This document shows positions 35,408 to 36,605 of a stretch of 36,605 nucleotides of DNA, one piece after another. This DNA comes from Methylococcus sp. (lineage in GTDB: Bacteria; Pseudomonadota; Gammaproteobacteria; Methylococcales; Methylococcaceae): contig QYQA01000006.1 in assembly GCA_007280285.1 (NCBI GenBank), positions 1 to 36,605 of the forward strand. The letters run 5' to 3'. Positions within the stretch are counted from its first letter, which is position 1, and every line of letters begins with the position of its first letter. Both the position numbers and the translations under genes were made by a program. Under the pieces are notes generated by a model. That model made no database searches. It worked only from the letters and a program-made list of their open reading frames with translations, and was not told the DNA's origin.

Positions 35408-36605
35408 TAAATTGAAGAACGACCGACCCAGTATAGGTATGGTATCGCTAGGATGCCCCAAGGCCCTGGTCGACAGTGAACGCATCCTGACACAGCTGCG
35501 AGCCCAGGGTTATGAGCTCGTCAAACACTATCAGGATGCTGATCTCGTCGTGGTGAATACCTGTGGTTTCATTGATGCGGCGGTCGAGGAGTCGCTCGAT
35601 GCGATTGGCGAGGCCTTGGAACACAATGGCAAGGTGATTGTGACGGGGTGTCTTGGCGCGCGTGAGGAAGAGATTCGATCAAGACATCCCAAAGTGCTTA
35701 AGATCACAGGAGCTCATGCCTATGAAGCGGTCGTCGATGCGGTGCACGAACATCTCCCGCCACGCCATGACCCCTTCACTGACCTGGTTCCGCCAGAGGG
35801 CATTAAGCTGACCCCGAGGCACTATGCCTACCTTAAGATTTCTGAAGGCTGTAATCACCGCTGCAGTTTCTGCATCATTCCCTCGATGCGGGGGGATCTC
35901 CTGAGTCGACCCGTGGGTGAGGTGCTCGGTGAGGCTGAACGACTGGTCCATGCCGGGGTCAAGGAGCTCTTGGTGGTATCGCAAGACACCAGTGCCTACG
36001 GCGTTGATCGGGGTTACCGGACCGATTTCTGGAATGGGCGACCGGTTAAGACCCGATTCCTTGAGCTGGCTGCTGCGCTGGGTGAGCTTGATGCCTGGGT
36101 CAGGCTTCACTACGTCTATCCCTATCCTCACGTCGATCAGGTGATACCGCTGATGGCGGAGGGCCTCATCCTGCCCTATCTGGACATTCCTTTTCAGCAT
36201 GCCAGCGAACGTATTCTCAAACTGATGAAGCGCCCTGCAGCGGCCGAGAATGCGCTGGCCCGCATCAAGGCGTGGCGGGAGATCTGCCCTGATCTCACCC
36301 TTCGCAGCACCTTTATCGTCGGCTTCCCCGGTGAAACCGAGGAGGAATTTGAGGAACTTCTTGATTTTCTCGATCGGGCACAACTCGACCGTGTTGGCGC
36401 CTTTGCCTATTCCCCCGTCAAAGGGGCGAAGGCCAATGACTTACCGAATCCTGTGAGTGAGGACATCAAAGAGGAGCGACTTGAGCGCTTTATGGCCTTT
36501 CAAGCCGCCATCAGTGCCGATCGACTGTCCCTTAAGGTGGGTCAAAGGGTTTGGGTGTTGGTGGATGAAGTGGTGGAGGAAGGGGCGGTGGCGCGGACGA
36601 AGGCG
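35400..36605 (+). CDS. rimO: Ribosomal protein S12 methylthiotransferase RimO, 3' end beyond window
   Basis: Radical-SAM enzyme that methylthiolates Asp88/89 of ribosomal protein S12. About 402 residues are visible before the right edge. N-terminal cluster cysteines are in [24 protein letters not shown] and [11 protein letters not shown]. The radical-SAM motif CNHRCSFC is in [20 protein letters not shown], which has the RimO wording rather than MiaB. The start is ATG 35400; an alternative ATG at 35439 lies too close to the first cysteine. Its first codons overlap the 5' end of the recombinase pseudogene on the other strand, and no native promoter or Shine-Dalgarno is visible. Confidence 0.95.
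   Translation, partial: MNIKLKNDRPSIGMVSLGCPKALVDSERILTQLRAQGYELVKHYQDADLVVVNTCGFIDAAVEESLDAIGEALEHNGKVIVTGCLGAREEEIRSRHPKVLKITGAHAYEAVVDAVHEHLPPRHDPFTDLVPPEGIKLTPRHYAYLKISEGCNHRCSFCIIPSMRGDLLSRPVGEVLGEAERLVHAGVKELLVVSQDTSAYGVDRGYRTDFWNGRPVKTRFLELAAALGELDAWVRLHYVYPYPHVDQVIPLMAEGLILPYLDIPFQHASERILKLMKRPAAAENALARIKAWREICPDLTLRSTFIVGFPGETEEEFEELLDFLDRAQLDRVGAFAYSPVKGAKANDLPNPVSEDIKEERLERFMAFQAAISADRLSLKVGQRVWVLVDEVVEEGAVARTKA

Overview
The window looks like chromosomal DNA from a gammaproteobacterium outside the enteric group. The basis is gene content: cmoB, rimO, a miaB-phoH-ybeY-corC block, hisB(IGPD only)-hisH-hisA-hisF-hisI-hisE, an oxygen-dependent hemF, a Mg-type hemB and a Tat-exported msrP with msrQ. 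I cannot name the genus from sequence alone. Genes are tightly packed, with many 1-11 nt overlaps.

Region 1 (1-11776) is the most interesting part. The rightward operon carries cheW, cheR-TPR, a second CheW with a Cys-rich N-terminus, a CheA-receiver hybrid, cheB and a response regulator. This matches the Pseudomonas Wsp surface-sensing operon gene for gene. However, the WspR-like receiver is fused to a SpoIIE/PP2C phosphatase domain instead of a GGDEF domain. The operon begins with an RsbW-type HATPase kinase. The divergent operon carries an STAS antagonist, a UrtA-like ligand-binding protein and a methyl-accepting chemoreceptor. Together these form a complete path from periplasmic ligand through chemoreceptor and CheA to a phosphatase/kinase/STAS partner switch. 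CheB has lost its phospho-acceptor Asp. A beta-carbonic anhydrase sits between the two operons, and a small Cys-rich lipoprotein ends the rightward one.

Region 2 (11792-22691) holds a transaldolase-like gene, msrQ-msrP, an unknown protein, miaB-phoH-ybeY-corC, a leftward three-gene operon (membrane protein, coiled-coil protein, murein endopeptidase MepA) and yjbQ.

Region 3 (22888-31515) is housekeeping: hisBHAFIE followed by a gamma-carbonic-anhydrase-like gene, then hemB-aroE on the minus strand, a lone mlaC, hemF and cmoB.

Region 4 (31516-35407) is a decayed mobile island between cmoB and rimO. It holds an IS21-type istA fragment, a 231-bp direct repeat, a higB-type toxin with a HigA-ImmA fused antitoxin, the second copy of the 231-bp repeat, and a serine recombinase pseudogene with three in-frame stop codons. 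The recombinase's 5' end overlaps the start of rimO, which runs off the right edge. The order istA-repeat-TA-repeat-recombinase is what a single-crossover integration of a repeat+TA circle would leave.
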